Assembly (NCBI GenBank): GCA_963082975.1
Contig: OY720345.1
Location: 30,512,611-30,576,610, forward strand
Length of the DNA: 64,000 bases
Direction: 5' to 3'
Source: Labia minor
Taxonomy: Eukaryota; Arthropoda; Insecta; Dermaptera; Spongiphoridae
This document shows positions 36,765 through 47,839 of the stretch, in pieces. The notes under the pieces were generated by a model, which was not told the origin of the DNA, ran no database searches, and saw only the letters and a program-made list of their open reading frames with translations. The translations under genes were made by a program, and so were the position numbers. Position 1 is the first letter of the stretch. Every line of letters starts with the position of its first letter.

Positions 36765-38200
36765 ATTCTCTAAAATAGCAAATGGCAGATACTTACAATT
36801 AGAAAATAATGTATAATTTAATACACAATTTCAAATTTTTTTTTATTTAAATGAATTATAATATAAATCTATAAAATAATAAATTAATAGTATGCAATAT
36901 ATAGAATAATTTAAGATAACTAGTAGATCCGTCATATAATAATGAAATCTTCTTCATGATTAACGCCTTTATTTTCATATGAGCTCATAAATCCTCAACA
37001 TATTTCACTTTTACATAAATTTACAAATTATGTCAACCCTAGTTCATTCTTACATCTAATTATTCATTGGTTAATCTTGAATTGAAATAAAGAGGCACGT
37101 TTCCGATTCAAAAATTTTAAATAAATATTATTTTTTTTAAAATATTTTTTTATTATTTAAGGTATAATATCAAAAAATTTAACGTTAAAATTTTTGGTTT
37201 TGGATTTTCTCTTGATTATCTATTGATTTATTAGTTCCTAATTGGATCTTTAACTATACAGATTGTTAAATACTAAAATATTATTATAATATTATATATG
37301 CCATAATCAAATCCTTTAAATTGATCAGATAGGAAAAACACTAGATACTCTATTTTTTGAAAAAGGAAGATATTTAATATGTCAGTCGCGATTATTTAAA
37401 TCATAATCCAGAAAAATATCTTAAAAAGATCTTATTGTTGGGATTTTGATATACATGTTGACAACAAAGGTCAACTTATGCACCAGAATACCTGATTTAT
37501 TTTCTTTTTTCGAGCTACACAATTATTTAAAATCGGAAGTTTTAGAATTTGAAGCACGAGTCACTCAAAAAAAGCTTATTTTCAAAATTTTTTCAACATA
37601 AATATTCACAAAAATGAAGGAAGAGCAGGAATTAAATGCATATATTGCAATATCATCGGCTTCCGTGAAATTTTATTTATAAAATCTTATTTCCGGGTTA
37701 TTTTTACATGTTTTTGTGCGAATCAGTGCCCATTTTGGCCATATCAAGATAATTTTTGGAGGGGATATTTGGTATTCTGGTTCTTGGTCCATCAAAGTTG
37801 GTATTTTGAGTTGAATTGGTAGATAATTATTATATTATATCTTTTTATTTATACCTATATGGTATAATTTTTATATATTTTTTTATATTTTTAACTTAAT
37901 ATATGGGTATGTTACTGTTAGAATTAAAGTTATTTAAATAATCATCTCTCTGATAGTTATATTAGCAGATTAATAAAATTACATGATTTATGAACCATCC
38001 GAAATAAATACTGGCCTATCATATTCATCCCGGATCTAAGAATCAGACTTAACTCATCAAAAGAAAAACATTTTCCAGTTCCATTTACATAGACGAGGGT
38101 TAATTTCTTCGAATTAATAAATGTAAAATCTCTAAATATATCCGTCTTGATTCAATTGATATGCTAAATGTTTGAAAACAACCTGGAATGATGATGTCAC
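36765..38200. other. AT-rich DNA with a possible small inverted-repeat element
   Basis: A 10-base perfect inverted pair, CCAGAATACC (37483-37492) and GGTATTCTGG (37771-37780), brackets about 290 bp that are slightly GC-richer than their surroundings; the similarity extends weakly outward. No target duplication is clear. No gene supported. Confidence 0.35.
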
Positions 38201-38202
38201 AG

Positions 38203-38302
38203 GTCCATTGCGTATCGTACACGCGATTTCGAAGATGGTCCGACCTTGGCCGGTGCCAGTGAAGTCAGCGAATGGTCAGCCAGGATATTTGTCAAGAGTC
38301 AG
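38203..38302 (+). other. Candidate exon in a GC-richer island
   Basis: ATGATGTCACAG precedes a 100-base block ending GAGTCAG/GTAGAC. One frame reads SIAYRTRDFEDGPTLAGAS, then EVSEWSARIFVKSQ; another frame is also open, so the reading is not certain. The island (38170-38345) is near 50% GC in an AT-rich region. No family recognised. Confidence 0.28.
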
Positions 38303-38304
38303 GT

Positions 38305-38995
38305 AGACAGGCCTCTGTGTGATCCATATCTAACTCAGTTCCACATTTAAATGGGAGGGGGAATGGGGTATTAACATGAACATTAATGTTACGTCAAGTA
38401 AATTTAGTAAAATAAAAACGGACCATTGTCTGTTTAGTTTGATGGAGTAATGGCGTGTAATTAGAAACAGGAAATCATTTATCAATTAATGAAGAAGAGA
38501 TAGGAGAGTGGATGAACGAACAGCCATCAGCCGTGAAAATTTCATCGACCTTGGATAAATACCTATTCTTAAAATGAAAAATAAAATATAAAGTAAGCTA
38601 TAAGTCTTCAATAAATAATAAATATATTGTCTGTTTTATTAAAAAAAAAATTAAGTCTCATGATAAGTAAAAATTGTTTCTGGATCACCTAAACCTGAGA
38701 ACATTTGTTACATTTCGTTAGTAGTTACTTTCCTTATTATTTATATATAATATGTGTCTTAAATTTAATAAAGTAAAACATAAAATGTCTAAAATATTCT
38801 ATTTACTATTTACACATTTATATAATACCGATATACCTAGATACAAAAATACTGGTTCTATTGTATAAACTTTAAATAACATTGGATTAGATACTTAAAA
38901 AAATACAAATAAATAAAAATTTCAAATCTGTTCATGATTACTGATAGGATTAAACAGTTTTAAATCTTTGAATTATAAGAAACTATTTTCAACTT
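38305..38995. other. AT-rich intergenic DNA
   Basis: Nothing recognised beyond the tail of the GC-richer island. Confidence 0.55.
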
Positions 38996-38999
38996 GATA

Positions 39000-39499
39000 C
39001 GAAAACAGGTCAATAAGTCAGTGACTTTTAAAAAAAAAAAAAAACGCTGGTTTTTTGATAGAATTTTTTTTATTTTTTAACGTCGTCTCCTTTGAGCTCT
39101 ATACACTTTGTCCAGAGTTTCTCCAATTTTTCTATTCTTTCCAAAAAATAAAATTTGTCGAGGACATCTTTGGTGTCGATTCCCTCCGAGAAACCCATTG
39201 TTTTGGCTGCTGTTTGGTCTCTGGTGTGTTGTGGTGGATTCACGTTTCATCAATGTTTACGAAACGGGGCAAAATCTCGTCTGGTTAAACTTCGCCAAAC
39301 ACTCCTTCTTAATGATCACATGAAATTCACTTTTTCCATTTTCTTCTCAAATCACGAGGTAGTCTGCTATTAATGGATGTCAAACAAAAACTAAAAGACC
39401 CAGCTGGTTCAAATTTCAACATGAGTCAGCTGATGGTTTCTTGCTGACAGGAGCAGTGTTGCCATTTCAAAAAGTCACGGACTTATTGGCCTGCCTTCG
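39000..39499 (-). pseudogene. Mariner deletion derivative, GTGACTTTT lineage
   Basis: TA at 38998-38999 and 39500-39501. The left end has GGTCAATAAGTCAGTGACTT, the right AAGTCACGGACTTATTGGCC. The minus strand holds the pieces HHNTPETKQQ and PKQWVSR of the catalytic-core start, joined to a decayed C-terminus (W.NSGQSV.SSKETT). The middle, with the second and third aspartates, is missing, as in the copy at 12536-12979, but with different additional damage. Confidence 0.8.
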
Positions 39500-39553
39500 T
39501 AGACCAGCTATATTAGTAACTAAATGCCAACTTTAAAAGCCCTTATAAGAAGC

Positions 39554-39631
39554 TCACAGGAGCAGTGTTGCCATTTTATTTAATTTTAGACTGGAAATTC
39601 AAAAAGTCACGGACTTATTGGCCTGCTCTCG
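39554..39631. mobile_element. Isolated mariner end, GTGACTTTT lineage
   Basis: CACAGGAGCAGTGTTGCCAT followed by CAAAAAGTCACGGACTTATT and GGCCTGCTCTCG, then TA. It duplicates the right end of the neighbouring element 55 bases away; the partner end is absent. Confidence 0.7.
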
Positions 39632-39639
39632 TACCATCA

Positions 39640-41155
39640 TCAAAACTGAACTTCAAATACCTACATTCAAATATTTTTTATGCAAGTTAATTTAAATTAT
39701 AATAAATTTTAAAATATAAAAGAAATCAGATAAGTCAACATATCATATTAGAGTAAATAGAGTTGTATTTTCTTTTAATAAATAAAAAAAAAATATTTAT
39801 ATATGTTACAAATTAGGAAACTTGATAATTCGGTTGTCTCTTCTAGTCCTCTATGGCTCTATTCAAAAAGGGTTACTGACCTTTGATTAATACTAACCAT
39901 ATAAATTCGAAAGAAAAATATTTAATTTACATATTAGTCCCCATTTGAAAAAAAAAAACAGCAAATGCTATATTAAAATCAGCAACAACAAATTTTCATA
40001 AATTTATGATTCTAAGATAAACCAGAAGTATACATCTAACGGTGAATAGATTGAAATAAATTATCGACGTATCATTCATTCATTCAATGCATAACATTAT
40101 CAAAAATAAATTATCGTTGTAAACGTCATGAAAGAATATAAATGAATTGATAATTGAATGTTTGACAGAAAAGAATATTAATTTTTAATTATATGTATAA
40201 TAAATTATCAATAATATAGAAAATGAAATAAAGATAATTATCATCATCTTCAGCATATGTACTCCTTTCTTCAACGAAGAAATTTATAAAAAACCAAAAA
40301 AAAAATGTTAAAGCTTTCTTTATATTGTATAGATTGCTCGGTTGTTTTTTGAGAAAGGTTTTTTTGATGTTTGAAAAAAAATAATAAAACCGGATTATTT
40401 CATCCTTATTGCTTCATCAAGACACCCTTTATATTTTAGGGATATACCAAATGAATGAGAGATTATTAAATTCATATCAAAAAATCCGACATAATCTATT
40501 TTACTTAATGAAATAGAATTGAATATTAATTAAATGATAAAGCTAAATAAAATATACATTAAATACATATAATGACATTGAACAGCTTTCGTTTTATGTT
40601 GTTGTCATTAAATAAATCTGTAAATATTTTTTTTTTTATTTTTAATACATTCCAGAGATGCCTTGTTCCAAATGAAAGTAACAAAACAGATCAATTTTCC
40701 CATTCTCCGGACTTCATTTCCATATGAAAATGTAAACATTTACATAAAATAGACGAGCTTTAAAAAAAAAAATAATAATAAAAATAATGGAAAAAATAAA
40801 CCCGTGATAAAATATTTTTTGACTTTATCAATAGAAGACCGATTTTTGATCGTTTTTATTTAAATGACCAGAATCAAATAGTCAGAAAAAAGATAATTAT
40901 TAATCAATAAGAAAGTCAATAAATTGTTTGATCAGATTAGTTTTAAGAATTTTCTTGACTACCCACAAATTTCGATTACTACAAGTAAAAAATTTTCTTA
41001 AATCAATAAAAATTTATCTAGATAATATACATAATGAATATTAAATCATTATAAGATTTAATTATTTAAGACTTTTGGATTTGTTATAGAAAAATATTTA
41101 GATGAGACATTATTGCTCAATATTACATTTATTCATATTTCTATTTAGAAATTTA
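39640..41155. other. AT-rich intergenic DNA
   Basis: Nothing supported apart from the weak exon candidate listed at 40656-40731. Confidence 0.5.
40656..40731 (+). other. Candidate small exon
   Basis: A T-rich tract and CATTCCAG form a good acceptor. The block is open in one frame (DALFQMKVTKQINFPILRTS) up to GAAAAT/GTAAAC. No family recognised, and its phase does not follow from the 38.2 kb block without another exon between. Confidence 0.2.
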
Positions 41156-41156
41156 T

Positions 41157-41205
41157 CTATCTTTGTGACTTTACGGAACTCGAGAGTTCTTGGCAGGAAT
41201 AACAA
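41157..41205 (-). pseudogene. LINE 3' tail scrap
   Basis: ATCTATCTTTGTGACTTTAC and CTCGAGAGTTCTTGGC match the terminal part of the LINE tail at 7646-7690 (ATCTATCTCTGTGACTCTCG, TAAAGTTCTTGGCC). Only about 50 bp remain. Confidence 0.6.
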
Positions 41206-41376
41206 TCGCCCTATCCTTACAATTCAACTCATAAATCGAATTTATTTCAATGAGGAAGTATGTTGATTGTGTTTGAAGACGAATGAATTGAAATTTTGAA
41301 TCTTGACACATTATATTTATAAAAATCCATTCATTCGAAATCCTGTAAATCTTTAATATAAAAAATGAAAATTTGG

Positions 41377-41630
41377 CAGGAGTTCCCAAATTGTGCGCCG
41401 CTGCATTTTTAAATTATAAACTATAAAAAAACTGGGCCACTAAAAATATATTTTTTTTTTAATTTTGGGAACATAATGGGAACTTTTCTTATACTAATGC
41501 CGTAAAGGTATCGTTTTCTGTAGTTTTGTTGTTTATTAATTAATAAAATTTACAAATATCTGCTTTAGTAACATAATTTTCTGATATTTAATGTGAGGTA
41601 GGAATTCGAGAAAAAGTTTGGGAACCTTTG
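41377..41630. mobile_element. Probable hAT-derived MITE
   Basis: The left CAGGAGTTCCCAAATTGTG and the inverse of the right end, CAAAGGTTCCCAAACTTTTT, match the 'CAGGGGTTCCCAAACTTTTT' style of hAT ends. No 8-bp duplication is visible, so a boundary may be wrong. Non-coding. Confidence 0.45.
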
Positions 41631-41639
41631 TGTTAGCGC

Positions 41640-42970
41640 ATATCGCAAGCATTTTTTTGAATTTATCACCTCTTTTGGTTTTATATATTTTTATTTAAAT
41701 TATTTTGATTAATTAAGTATAATACTTAATTAATTATTAAGTATTTAATAACTTTAATGTAATTTCAATGTTATAAAAGAAGGTAATTAATTATGAGAAC
41801 TTTCAGTGTTTAGTATTTTTGAAAAAAACTCTGACTCCTAATTTTTATAAATGAGTTGCTTGGCTATACTTTTTGGAATTAATTTTATCAAAATTATTTC
41901 TGTATAAGTAAATAAATTTAACTTACAACACTAACATTATTTTTTGCATTTCAATTCATATTTATATATTTTGAATAATTCAATTTTTCACGGGGTTTTA
42001 TTTTATTTTGACATCAGAATTTCTATTTGTTTAAATTACTTTATTTTTTATTATATATTTATATGTGTAATTAGTAAATAGAAGATTTTAAATCGAAATT
42101 ACAGTATACATGAAAACATGATAATGTCGTCTAACTTACTCATGTTTATCAATCCACGAATATTAATTATCCATTATTAAAATGTTACTTATAATATATA
42201 TGTTTAATTTTGTTTTTCTATTTGAATCCAAACTTAAACATAAGTAGAGAAATGGCACTGTTGATTTTTTTCACAAATGAATGAATGAATCTAAAAATAA
42301 ATTGAAAAAATAAGAGAAATAGTATAGATAGAATAAAATGAATAAAAAGATTAAGGGAAAGGAAGTTTTTTGGTTATTTTTGTCAAATAAAAATAAAAAA
42401 AATAAAAAACATTTCTTTTAAAGAAACTGAATGCTTTCATAGAGAATAACAATAAATCAACAAGCCTTAAATAACAAAAAAAAAATACTATAAAAATACT
42501 GTAATATAATATATATATATATATATATATTCGATAAATATAAACTCTCCGTATTTGTTTATTTTTTATTTTTTCTTAATCTTTTTTGACTAAATCGAGT
42601 GGAAAAATTAATCCTTTTGTATTTCATTTTTTTTTGTATTTTATTTTTATCTTTTCTCTAAAGGGTTTTGAAAAAAAGCTTGTTATTGTTTTCAGTGTTT
42701 TTCAAACCACTTGAAACACAAGTGAGAATAAATAACAAACGCTCTTCTGTTTCCCATCAATATTGTGTGTTTATTTCTCATTTTAATTTTATTAAAGATT
42801 TATATTTGAGAATGCCAATATTATAATTAAAAAAATAATAAAACAACAAATTTTTTAAATCTCCGGTATCACATGTTTCTAGTCCAAGTTAATTAACGTA
42901 ATATTTTTTATAATTAAATTTCTTATAATCTTATACTTTCTATTAATTATAAGATAGCAAATATTTGTCT
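41640..42970. other. AT-rich intergenic DNA
   Basis: Nothing recognised; (AT)n at 42509-42531. Confidence 0.6.
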
Positions 42971-42974
42971 ATTT

Positions 42975-43290
42975 TTGTGGCCCTACTAGAAAGTTCTTAG
43001 CCGCAGCAATCACATTTCTTCAAATATCCCTATCCTGAGCGACAACCATCCAACTGCTACCCTCTCCCATCTCTATAACGTCCCTTCCTACATTGTTTAC
43101 CCACAGTATCCTTTGTCTTCCAATCTGACGTTTCCCAATCCGTCTCCTCACAAATATATTTTCCGCCACTCTTTCCTCTCCCATTCTTGCTATCATCATC
43201 AATGCTGTGGAGAATCCTATTTTCAAACACTCTAAATCTACTCTCGTCCCCTAATGCCATAGACCATGCCTCACACCCCGCAAAATAATT
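42975..43290 (-). pseudogene. LINE ORF2 3' end, second copy
   Basis: The minus strand reads RFRVFENRILHSID in one frame and MMIARMGEERVAENIFVRR, KRQIGRQRILWVNNVGRD, VVAQDRDI in another. This is the same C-terminal block as 7646-8032 with an internal loss of the GPKKDEV-to-KSRR section and a frameshift. Confidence 0.8.
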
Positions 43291-43294
43291 GTTT

Positions 43295-43765
43295 TATCAA
43301 ATATTTAAATATAACTAAAATTAATTTATTTTATTAAGTTTTTAATTTAATTTAATTTTAAGTATATGATAATATTTATACATAAAATATTAAATATTTG
43401 ATTTAAGTACATAATATTTATTAAATACCTACAAATAAACATAAATTATAGTATATATATATATTGATTTTATATATCAACTGCATATATATTCATATTG
43501 ATGGAAACAATGTTTGTTTACCATAACCACACATAATAAAAAATAACCGATAAAATATCTATAATATATAAATATTTATTGAGGGGTACAAATATAAATT
43601 CATGTTTTGTGTGATGATTGAGATTTCTGTAGTTTTTTCCTTCACTTAAAAGACATCAGCTTTGAAAGAAGAGCCACAAAATGATTAAAACTTTTTGTTA
43701 AAAAATTATCACAGATGAATTATCTTGTTTTTATTTTAACAAACAAAAACGACATTAAATTAAGT
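43295..43765. other. AT-rich intergenic DNA
   Basis: Nothing recognised. Confidence 0.6.
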
Positions 43766-43769
43766 TCGC

Positions 43770-43965
43770 TCCAAGGAAGCTTTAGTCAGGATGCTGATTT
43801 AATTTTTTCGCTTTACAACATTTTTGTTTCCTCAAATGAAAAGAGACATGAAAGGAAAGCTTTTTGCTGATGTTGCGAAGGTGAAGAAGAAAACCTTCAC
43901 AATGAATCTATAGACACATTTTGAAAATAAAATAAAGGATTATACAAGTATAATGATTCACATGA
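43770..43965 (+). pseudogene. Mariner transposase C-terminal remnant
   Basis: LFPQMKRDMKGKLFADVAKV followed by KKKTFTMNL, a stop and a decayed tail. The pattern matches the mariner C-terminus after the last catalytic aspartate (FLFP.MKR.LKGKRFAD..EVK.KT). No terminal repeats or catalytic residues are recognisable. It represents a lineage not otherwise seen here. Confidence 0.65.
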
Positions 43966-44755
43966 AAGCTAATTTGGAAAAAAAACGAATTTAAATGATC
44001 TGTTTTGGATCAAGCCTTATCATAATATACTTATATTGTATTATGTTTGTTAATATACTGTCTCTCAAGATCATATACCAAAAATGTATTTATCATTTTA
44101 TTCAAATTAGATTAGATTACATAGAGCACAAACTCACAAAGTGAGCGCCCCCAGAGGGGCGCTAATGAACATTTAGGAAAATTTCCTTTCAATTTTGTGC
44201 ACAATAAATGATAACTAAATTTTACGAAAAATGTAGATACATAAATACATAATAATGTTTTTCTGTATAATTGCTATTAAAATTTATAAAAAAAAATAAT
44301 TTCTAAAGACCGCTCAGTAATATTTTATCTGAAAATGATGCGGTAGGCCAAATAAGTTTGATATACATTGTCATAGATAGATAAATAAATAAATTATATA
44401 TATAAAGAATAAATATATATACAAGATATTCTTAAACTAATATAGAAATGGCAAGTAAAAAGGTTACTGAATGATTAATCGATTTTTTGAATTAATCATA
44501 GTAAAGGTTCTTTCATTCATTGACTGCGTTACAATTAGCATAGGGTAAACAACCCTCGGTGTCTATTTATACACCAAGCTATTTGCAAATTATTTAATTG
44601 ACTTCCATCAAATGCCTGTTCTAAACACTGGACAATCAACATTTACTTACAATTTATTTAAATTAATTCACCCTTTAGTTTAGTTTAAAAAAAAACAACA
44701 AAAGAAAATTAAATATATATATATATATATATTAGGAGATATTATTTCCAGATTA
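43966..44755. other. AT-rich DNA with a GC hairpin
   Basis: At 44144-44163 AGCGCCCC and GGGGCGCT form an almost perfect stem with a 4-base loop, in an otherwise AT-rich stretch. It could be the 3' hairpin of a rolling-circle element or chance. No gene supported. Confidence 0.4.
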
Positions 44756-44814
44756 TATTCACGTTTGATTGTGAGATTTGGGGCTCAACGTTTGGTGCTA
44801 TCAAGAGAGTTTAT

Positions 44815-45145
44815 TTTTGAAGTGAAACTTCTTTAGCGGCGTCCTGACATTTGGTTGAGAATGGAGAGTGAATTGAAAAATTGAAATTTCGTAACGCGTT
44901 ACGAAACGCAAGAGAGAAAAAAGATATAGATATAACGAGTGAGAATGAGATAGCCTCTATCTCCGACTCTCTTTTGTGCGGTGTTTCGTTTTTGAGAGAG
45001 AGGCTATCTGGGTCTTTCTTTTGTCCGGTCTTTCGTCTTTGAGAAAGAGGCTATCTGCCTCTTCGTTTTGTGCTGTCTTTCGTTCTACTACGCTCTCGCT
45101 AGGTCCAAAGTCCACGGCGCGCATGCGCGGTAGTACGTTGACGCG
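44815..45145 (+). repeat. Repeat family E, copy 2, with private 48-bp array
   Basis: Begins TTTGAAGTGAAACTTCTTTA, GCGGCGT and ends near GGCGCGCATGCGCGG. Between them are three imperfect tandem units of about 48 bp, each with GGCTATCT (or its relatives) and a GTCTTTCGT/GTGTTTCGT core. The copy at 14985-15108 has the same ends with a GGTC array instead. A 100-codon frame at 44976-45278 runs through the array and is probably meaningless. Confidence 0.5.
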
Positions 45146-45204
45146 GGATAATATTTCTCAGCTTCTACTGGGTCAAAGAATAAAAATTAGTATGACTTAT
45201 GATC

Positions 45205-45858
45205 AAAAGAGGGCGAGATCTCCACCTTGTCCAGTAGATATCGCAATTAAATACAATTTGAATTTAAATATATATTAATTTCAAAATTTGCCTAAACATT
45301 TATAAAAATAAATATACATATGAAATTTGTTATTTTTTTTTAATATTAAAAATATTTAATTTGAGATTAATTATATGTAAAAAGATCAACTATCAAATAG
45401 ATTCAAACTTTTATTTTCTTTGATTAGATTATAATTAAATATTATTTATATTATTTAAAAATTATTATTAAATTTAATTAATTATAAATTATAAATAATA
45501 AATAATAAATATTAAACCAGCGCATGTTTGGCTTTTTGTTGATGGCACCACGTCACGTGTTGGCGCGTGAGATTTGCAGTGTTAAAAAATTAATTCTGGT
45601 AATTTCAGCTAATCAATCAAGCTGAAATTCTATATATAGCAGTTTTATACAATTATTAATCATGTGAAAAATTATCAAACATATATCTTTATTTTTACGG
45701 TCACTTTAGAGGAAAAAAAATCAAAACGTTGTAGGTAATGACCCTCTTCCGGTTGAGCTACATTTCTCAAAAGTTGATAGAAAACTATGAATTTTGAATA
45801 ATGTCCATGTACCAAATTTCATCATTCTAGCTCAAACCGTTTTTGCGTAATCTTGCCT

Positions 45859-45896
<38 letters not shown>

Positions 45897-46020
45897 ACAC
45901 ACACAGACATTTTTCTCAACCTTAGTGAAAATGATTCAGGAACCTTCAAAAAGTATAAAAACATCAAAATCTCAACATCGAAAATTTTCGTGATCGCAAT
46001 ACTATCTCTGGCGAGATAGT
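45205..46020 (+). repeat. Repeat family A, copy 4 (longest)
   Basis: Starts near the GTAGATATCGCAATT block, passes GGCACCACGTCACGTG, AAGCTGAAATTCTATATATA, CATTTCTCAAAAGTTGATAG, AGCTCAAACCGTTTTTGCG, a long (CA)n at 45861-45910, and ends ACTATCTC-TGGC-GAGATAGT, a perfect 8-bp stem. Orientation is opposite to copies 1 and 2. Non-coding. Confidence 0.8.
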
Positions 46021-46257
46021 AAAAAATGATTCATTATTATTGGATTTGGCTGGTAATATTAATACCTGAGACACCGAGCTCGCTCTACCCTTTAAAAAAT
46101 ATTGATATACAATTCTTTAATTATTTATTACAATTATTAAATGTATTAAATAATATTTTATTGAAAAAATATTAAAAATTATAAAACTATCTAAAACTTA
46201 ATTAATAAAAGAACAATGAATAAATAAATCACGAAAATAGATAAAAAAAAAATGCAC

Positions 46258-46325
46258 GCGGCGAGTTTCGATCCTTCGAACTCGGGGAGTAAAAACAATT
46301 GTTCTTACTGCTGGTCTATGATATT
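46258..46325 (-). repeat. tRNA-derived pol III promoter-like segment
   Basis: On the minus strand an A-box-like TAGACCAGCAG (46309-46319) lies 45 bases upstream of a B-box-like GGATCGAAACTC (46263-46274), the spacing of a tRNA gene. The acceptor stem does not pair, so this is a SINE-type tRNA relic within family C, not a functional tRNA. A parallel segment is at 52543-52605. Confidence 0.5.
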
Positions 46326-46397
46326 TTGATAATTACAAAGATATTTTTACCATCTTTCAAAGACATTTATTTGTTTTGTTGTTTTTTTTTGAGAGAG

Positions 46398-46800
46398 ATT
46401 AATAAATATATATATATTTTATTAAAAATAAATATTTTTAATTTTATTTCGAAATTAAATAATGAATTTTAAAATATTTTAAATATAAAAAAATGTTAAT
46501 ACAATATCATTTAAAAAAAAGCGGGATTAATAAATATATATATATATTTTATTAAAAATAAATATTTTTAATTTTATTTCGAAATTAAATAATAAATTTT
46601 AAAATATTTTAAATATAAAATTTCGAAATTAAATAATGAATTTTAAAATATTTTAAATATAAAAAAATGTTAATACAATATCATTTAAAAAAAAAGCGGG
46701 ATTAATAAATATATATATATATTTTATTAAAAATAAATATTTTTAATTTTATTTCGAAATTAAATTATAAATTTTAAAATATTTTAAATATAAAAAAAAT
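46398..46800. repeat. AT-rich tandem array, unit about 128 bp
   Basis: Units begin GATTAATAAATATATATAT at about 46398, 46526 and 46701 and contain TTTCGAAATTAAATAAT and ATTTTAAAATATTTTAAATA; the second unit carries an extra 47-bp internal duplication (TTTCGAAATTAAATAATG at about 46621). Two of the unit borders have GCGGG. Related units occur at 52160-52320 and 52688-52800. Confidence 0.75.
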
Positions 46801-47131
46801 ATTAATACAAAATTAAAAAAAGGCGGGAGTAAAATTTCAAAATGGATGCCATTTACGTCACCCATATATAATTTTCAATTAAGAAATTAATAATGAAGCT
46901 GTAAGTTTCAAGAGATGTAATCAATAAAACTCAATTTTTCTTTATAAATACTATATCTAGTGTGAATTTGAAAAAAATCGTTAGAGCGGTTTTTGAGAAC
47001 CAATGGTTATAGATAAATAGATAGATATATACAATTTTAGCTAGCATAATAAGATAAGATATATATCGTGAAATAATTAAAATTCTCAAGTCAAATATAC
47101 AGCGTGCACGCATACCGACGCATGTAATTGT

Positions 47132-47701
47132 GTGTGTGAACATGGTCGGCGATTCACACGCCAACACATACAGTTATGTGCGTCGATGACCATTCACGTT
47201 ATTTATCCGAATCTCAACATTACTTTAACACTACTAAATCAATTTAAAATTATTATTGCATTTAAAACTGCTTTTCTCTACTCCACAGATTTCACTATGC
47301 CGAAAAAAAATAACGACCAAAATTTAGACGATATTATTTATTTCATACACCTTTCACTACTGGTTTATAGCCACACAGGTGCTAATGCACTTGAACGAGG
47401 CGAAGATAAAATCCCTCTAATTCTCGGGGGAGATTTTAATGTAAATTTTGGATCTGATGATTCGTTGCCGTTGATCAACTTTCTTCGAGAAACATTTGGT
47501 CTGCTTCTAAATAACGATCCCAAGGAATCAACAACAAAATCTGGAACTACAATAGATGCTGTTTTTACACGTTATATAGAAAATATCGAATCACGAACAT
47601 ATATATCTTATTTTAGTTATCACAAGCCATTAATATCAGTATTACCAATTGAAGCACCAACCGACAATAGTACAGGCAATGTAGATATGATGATAGAGTA
47701 G
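47132..47701 (+). pseudogene. Helentron-type endonuclease C-terminal fragment
   Basis: The end of a 189-codon frame resembles the C-terminal half of an endonuclease/exonuclease/phosphatase domain: IPLILGGDFNVNFGSDDSLP (GDFN at residues 100-103), LINFLRETFGLLLNNDP, STTKSGTTIDAVFTRYIE and TYISYFSYHKPLISVL. In this superfamily the Asp and Asn of GDFN contact metal and the final His (usually SDH, here SYH) is catalytic. From memory, this GTTIDAVF...SYHKP form goes with PIF1-like helicases of Helentron/Helitron2 elements in arthropods. Residues 1-55 look non-coding; M56 (47297) or an upstream splice is a better start. No Rep or helicase part is present, so it is a fragment. Confidence 0.6.
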
Positions 47702-47839
47702 ATAATAATAATAATAAAGCGAATATTTGTTACGAAAATTTTATACTGTTATATGTCTTTCGAAATGATCCCTTTATTTTTCTCTATTTCTCTCTCACTC
47801 ACACTCTCAACTAAAATTTATCTTATTCTCTAGATTGTA

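Larger units (their letters stand above)
46021..47065. repeat. Repeat family C, copy 1 (long)
   Basis: Begins AAAAAATGATTCATTATTAT, TGG, then a diverged ACACCGAGCTCGCTC block; contains a tRNA-like segment at 46261-46319, an AT-rich tandem array at 46398-46800, and ends in a 3' module shared with 52800-53033: AAGAAATTAATAATGAAGCT, AATCGTTAGAGCGGTTTTTG, GATAGATATATACAATTTTA, GCTAGCATAATAAGATAAG. It joins repeat A without spacer. Confidence 0.7.

Noticed and set aside
37483-37780. Confirmed transposon
   Set aside because: Only a 10-bp inverted pair and no target duplication; kept as a note in the region description.
38000-38150. 58-codon minus-strand frame with FSFDELSLILRSG
   Set aside because: Expected by chance in this composition and without splice borders or a recognised family.
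44976-45278. 100-codon frame through the family E array
   Set aside because: It crosses tandem repeat units and the repeat border into family A, so the reading frame is a by-product of the repeats.
46258-46325. Functional tRNA gene
   Set aside because: A and B boxes are present but the acceptor stem does not pair and the copy is within a dispersed repeat.
46398-46800. Centromeric satellite
   Set aside because: Only about three units, and the array is a component of the dispersed family C.
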